Shown here piece after piece: positions 6,127-7,752 of a stretch of 7,752 nucleotides of DNA. The stretch is taken from NCBI GenBank assembly GCA_024642645.1, contig JAHEAS010000142.1:1-7752 (forward strand), written 5' to 3'. Within the stretch, counting starts at the first letter, position 1; every line of letters begins with the position of its first letter. The DNA comes from Saprospirales bacterium. Its GTDB lineage: Bacteria > Bacteroidota > Bacteroidia > Chitinophagales > Saprospiraceae. A model generated the notes under the pieces. That model worked only from the letters and a program-made list of their open reading frames with translations, did not search any database and was not told the DNA's origin. The position numbers and the translations under genes are program-made.

Positions 6127-7674
6127 ATGAATACAACATCAGATGACAACAACGACCGCCTGCGTCAGTTAGAACTCGAAAACCTGCGCTTGAGAGCTGA
6201 GCTTGAAGCTCGTAAAGTTGCTCAGACAACCGGTAAAAAAGTAGGGAAAATCGTTACCGGAACCACCACCCGGCTTTTGGTGGGCAAAGGGTTAAAAACC
6301 AGCTTTCGAAAGCTGCTCGATGAACTCCCCGGAGGCAAGGTATCCAAGGATACCATTGCTGAACTTTTAACCCATTTTATCTGGCGAATCACGAGAATTG
6401 GCACTTTTGCAGTCGTCATTGGTCTGGCTCCTATGCTTATCCTTATTGTACAGACGTGGATTCTAAGTCGCCAAAACAAAGAGCTAGACACTCAAAATCA
6501 GCTCCTAGGCAGGCAAAATGAACGACTGGACCAACAAATAAATTTGGAAGAAGGAAACCGGCGCAGTTCGCTCATTTTGTTCATGAGCAATATCATGGAC
6601 AAGATGGACATTGAATTGAGAAACAATCAAAAAAGAACGTTGAGTGAAGCACTGATTGGGCGAATCGTTTCGCTGAGCCAATCTATGCGGCCATACCGAT
6701 ACCTTGAAAACGACTCCCTAACTACCCGGCAACTCAGCCCAGAACGCGGTCAATTGCTTTTTTCACTGATAAATAGCAACCTCGACAAATCTACCTACGA
6801 TCAGATTTTCGCTCGGGCAAACTTCAATTATGCAGACCTCCGTGAAGCAAATTTTTCGGAAGCTTACCTGCGAGGTGCGCAGTTGGCGCACTCCTCCTTT
6901 TCCAATGCCAATTTCAACTACGCAGACCTCAGCAATGCCAATTTGACCGGCGCATGGCTCGAGCAGGCTAATTTTCGCAACACTATTTTGAATGGCATTA
7001 ACCTCTCTGGCGCAAATCTGCGTGAAAGCCGTATGGAAAAGATAATCATGCATGACGGCGACCTAAGCCATGCGGACATGCGTCAGATTTACCTTGAGGG
7101 TGATTTCTCAGGCACCAACCTCCAAAATGTGAAGCTGCAAAAGGCATCTTTGGTTGATGTCAACCTGGAAGGGTGCTACTTCCTTTCTATCGGTTGGATT
7201 GACAGCCTAAAGTACTTGGAAGTGAAAGGCCTGCGCTTCTTGCGTGACATTTATGAGCCTAGCCTAGAAATTCGCAAAAAAGGATTTGTCATGGACTCCG
7301 TTTACGTCCTCCGACTTGACGCCAATTCCTCATTGGCAAAAATGAGCAGTTGTAATGATGCTGTCGAGGCTTTGATAGAAAGTTGCCCAAAAGTAATGGC
7401 ACTACAATCACAAGCTAGGCAGCAGGGAATATCACTTTCACTTTATCCCACTAAGAATCCTTATGGGATGGAAGACCTTGGAATCGCTGTGGACACATTC
7501 TGGCTTTATCGACTGGGGACCGACCAAATAAATATTTCCAATACAACCATGTGGCTACAGTACAATCCCATTCAACGGATGCTTTGGGAAGTCCGACCTT
7601 ATGGTTCGGAAATGGTGGAGGAATTAACCTTTAATAAGCAATTATTGTCTGGAATGAAGGATGATTGTAAATGA
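6127..7674 (+). CDS. Single-pass membrane protein with coiled coils and pentapeptide-repeat solenoid
   Basis: A 515-residue protein of unknown function. In order: a charged N-terminus with a leucine-rich coiled coil (about 9-31, RLRQLELENLRLRAELEARK); a basic Gly/Thr-rich stretch (36-60); an amphipathic helix region (61-88); one membrane span (about 91-113); a second coiled coil with repeated Q-N/L heptads (114-142, e.g. LLGRQNERLDQQ); and a helical linker (143-228) with RRSSLILFMSNIMDKMDIEL. About 25 pentapeptide repeats follow, with the central Leu/Phe/Met at 233, 238, 243 and so on to 352 (ANFNYADLREANF, ANLTGAWLEQANF), expected to fold as a right-handed quadrilateral beta helix. A mixed C-terminal domain (354-515) is one I do not recognise. 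An in-frame TGA at 6091-6093 precedes ATG 6127. Pentapeptide proteins of the Qnr/MfpA type bind gyrase but are soluble and shorter, so that role is not implied. It is divergent from the M1 gene, with no functional partner nearby. Confidence 0.88.
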   Translation: MNTTSDDNNDRLRQLELENLRLRAELEARKVAQTTGKKVGKIVTGTTTRLLVGKGLKTSFRKLLDELPGGKVSKDTIAELLTHFIWRITRIGTFAVVIGLAPMLILIVQTWILSRQNKELDTQNQLLGRQNERLDQQINLEEGNRRSSLILFMSNIMDKMDIELRNNQKRTLSEALIGRIVSLSQSMRPYRYLENDSLTTRQLSPERGQLLFSLINSNLDKSTYDQIFARANFNYADLREANFSEAYLRGAQLAHSSFSNANFNYADLSNANLTGAWLEQANFRNTILNGINLSGANLRESRMEKIIMHDGDLSHADMRQIYLEGDFSGTNLQNVKLQKASLVDVNLEGCYFLSIGWIDSLKYLEVKGLRFLRDIYEPSLEIRKKGFVMDSVYVLRLDANSSLAKMSSCNDAVEALIESCPKVMALQSQARQQGISLSLYPTKNPYGMEDLGIAVDTFWLYRLGTDQINISNTTMWLQYNPIQRMLWEVRPYGSEMVEELTFNKQLLSGMKDDCK

Positions 7675-7700
7675 TTAGAAAATTGGCTAATCTTATTTTT
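7673..7700. terminator. Weak hairpin after the pentapeptide-repeat gene
   Basis: GATTAG (7673-7678, overlapping the TGA stop) pairs with CTAATC (7687-7692) around an 8-nt loop, followed by TTATTTTT. The stem is only 6 bp and AT-rich. Its position between two apparently convergent genes makes a shared terminator plausible but unproven. Confidence 0.33.
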
Positions 7701-7752
7701 GCCTGTAAAGCTCCATATCACTCATCCCTAACTTGCTTTTTAGCCAACTGCC
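7693..7752 (-). CDS. C-terminal end of a gene running in from the right edge (partial)
   Basis: On the complement, one frame is open from the right edge for 19 codons and ends with TAA (complement of 7693-7695). It encodes GSWLKSKLGMSDMELYRQK. The other two complement frames have stops inside this stretch. The peptide has ordinary protein-like composition and ends just beside the hairpin at 7673-7692, as expected for a convergent gene. It is too short to assign a family, and an open frame of this length can occur by chance. Confidence 0.35.
   Translation of the reverse strand, partial: GSWLKSKLGMSDMELYRQK

Noticed and set aside
6814..7183. Qnr/MfpA-like gyrase-protecting quinolone resistance protein
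   Set aside because: Those proteins are soluble, about 200 residues, and consist almost wholly of pentads. This one is membrane-anchored with large extra domains, so only the fold is shared.
7694..7701. TATTTTTG as a plus-strand promoter at the right edge
   Set aside because: There is no TTG at suitable spacing, and the element coincides with the last codons and stop of a probable minus-strand gene.

Overview
The window looks like chromosomal DNA of a Bacteroidota bacterium. The grounds are several TAnnTTTG promoter -7 elements upstream of start codons, weak or absent Shine-Dalgarno sequences, and protein variants that recall homologues from Saprospiria/Chitinophagia-type genomes. This placement rests on promoter style and protein flavour only. 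No rRNA or other phylogenetic marker is present. I see no insertion sequence, CRISPR array, tRNA, integrase or phage gene, and composition looks even along the window.

Layout from left to right. (1) Minus strand, 1-1584: the first 528 codons of a GH13 1,4-alpha-glucan branching enzyme (glgB), cut by the left edge. (2) A 232-bp divergent promoter region, with a -7 element facing each way. (3) Plus strand: thioredoxin reductase (trxB, 1817-2764), closed by a strong intrinsic terminator; a GNAT acetyltransferase (2860-3336); and a DinB/YfiT-type metal-binding protein (3391-3903) followed by a candidate terminator. (4) A convergent intergenic region with inverted repeats. (5) Minus strand: a secreted M1-family zinc aminopeptidase (4090-5964) with a complete active site and its own TTG-N18-TAtcTTTG promoter. 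(6) A divergent region of 162 bp. (7) Plus strand: a 515-residue single-pass membrane protein with two coiled-coil segments, a pentapeptide-repeat solenoid of about 25 pentads and an unrecognised C-terminal domain (6127-7674). (8) The right edge probably holds the last 19 codons of a convergent minus-strand gene.

The genes are mostly housekeeping or accessory metabolism: glycogen branching, thiol redox, small-molecule acetylation, possible thiol-transferase chemistry and extracytoplasmic peptide trimming. Apart from the GNAT and YfiT genes, which could share a transcript, they look separately transcribed. I do not see a multi-gene novel system. The least explained item is the pentapeptide-repeat membrane protein, especially its C-terminal domain. 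Smaller curiosities are a one-residue register slip in its solenoid, a 12-bp tandem duplication inside the peptidase signal peptide, and matched promoter-like spacing on both sides of the glgB/trxB divergence.
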